From NCBI GenBank assembly GCA_964651435.1, contig CAZYVU010000037.1, forward strand, positions 1 to 30,813: DNA of 30,813 nt, read 5' to 3'. Origin of the DNA: CAZYVU01 sp964651435. GTDB lineage: Bacteria; Desulfobacterota; Syntrophorhabdia; Syntrophorhabdales; CAYQXL01. Under the pieces are notes generated by a model. That model was not told the origin of the DNA. It ran no database searches and saw nothing but the letters and a program-made list of their open reading frames with translations. The position numbers and the translations under genes are program-made. Shown one piece after another: positions 30,761 through 30,813 of this stretch. The first letter of the stretch is position 1; every line of letters begins with the position of its first letter.

Positions 30761-30813
30761 TGGTGCCGGAGGCGGGGCTTGAACCCGCACAGTGCCAAGC
30801 ACCACCGGATTTT
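30761..30813 (-). tRNA. tRNA-Leu, anticodon NAA (UAA or CAA), 5' part cut by the window edge
   Basis: Read on the minus strand, the fragment ends with encoded CCA after discriminator A (30764). The T arm GCGGG-TTCAAGC-CCCGC is perfect. A long class II variable arm contains the GTGC/GCAC stem. Upstream of it, AAAATCCGG is the 3' side of the anticodon loop and stem. A class II variable arm with anticodon ending AA means leucine. The first anticodon base lies outside the window. Confidence 0.9.

Noticed and set aside
30761..30813. tRNA-Leu as the edge of an integrated element
   Set aside because: No integrase, direct repeat of the tRNA 3' end or compositional change is seen on the side that is visible.

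Overview
The window reads as GC-rich chromosomal DNA from a strictly anaerobic bacterium, most likely Desulfobacterota (former Deltaproteobacteria) or a close relative. The basis is a Wood-Ljungdahl type MvhD-MetV-MetF gene set, an archaeal-like DUF39 homocysteine gene, a PurS-PurL fusion, a short EF-Ts, and the conserved order rpsB-tsf-pyrH-frr-uppS-cdsA-dxr-rseP. No phage, IS element, integrase or CRISPR array is visible. The right edge cuts a tRNA-Leu gene.

Layout. 1-2190: end of an upstream operon, a heptanucleotide repeat, then mvhD (with an in-frame TGA), metV and metF, which overlap head to tail. 2206-3875: a lipoprotein-type metallo-beta-lactamase-fold hydrolase and a small unknown gene behind a strong promoter. 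3940-5213 (minus): hisF and a rubrerythrin/ferritin-like protein. 5438-8111 (minus): a three-gene unit of a 42-residue basic peptide, a radical SAM protein and a secreted M6-like metalloprotease-family protein whose frame is crossed by one TGA. Its promoter region carries a perfect 12-bp dyad. 8248-15475: translation and envelope housekeeping operon. 15559-19746: a sulfur-related group (cysteine synthase, DUF39, PP-loop tRNA thiolation-like protein, MBL hydrolase, small zinc ribbon). 19806-21937: panB-panC-panD behind a leader terminator. 21996-25740 (minus): sugar-isomerase-like gene and purSL. 25855-29960: uvrA, kdsB and a membrane coiled-coil protein. 29967-30813 (minus): an FMN split-barrel protein, a small Cys/His protein and tRNA-Leu.

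The most interesting observation is two probable selenoprotein genes. In mvhD, the TGA at 162-164 falls exactly on the second cysteine of the conserved CxxC. It is followed by a 7-bp hairpin. In the M6-like gene, the TGA at 6160-6158 (minus) joins two halves of one family in the same frame. It is followed by an 8-bp hairpin with one bulge. In both, a three-base loop starting with G occupies bases 24-26 counted from the U of UGA. The first matches a known selenoprotein family; the second, to my knowledge, would be a new one. Neither can be proved without homologue alignment and evidence of selA/selB/selC/selD in the genome.
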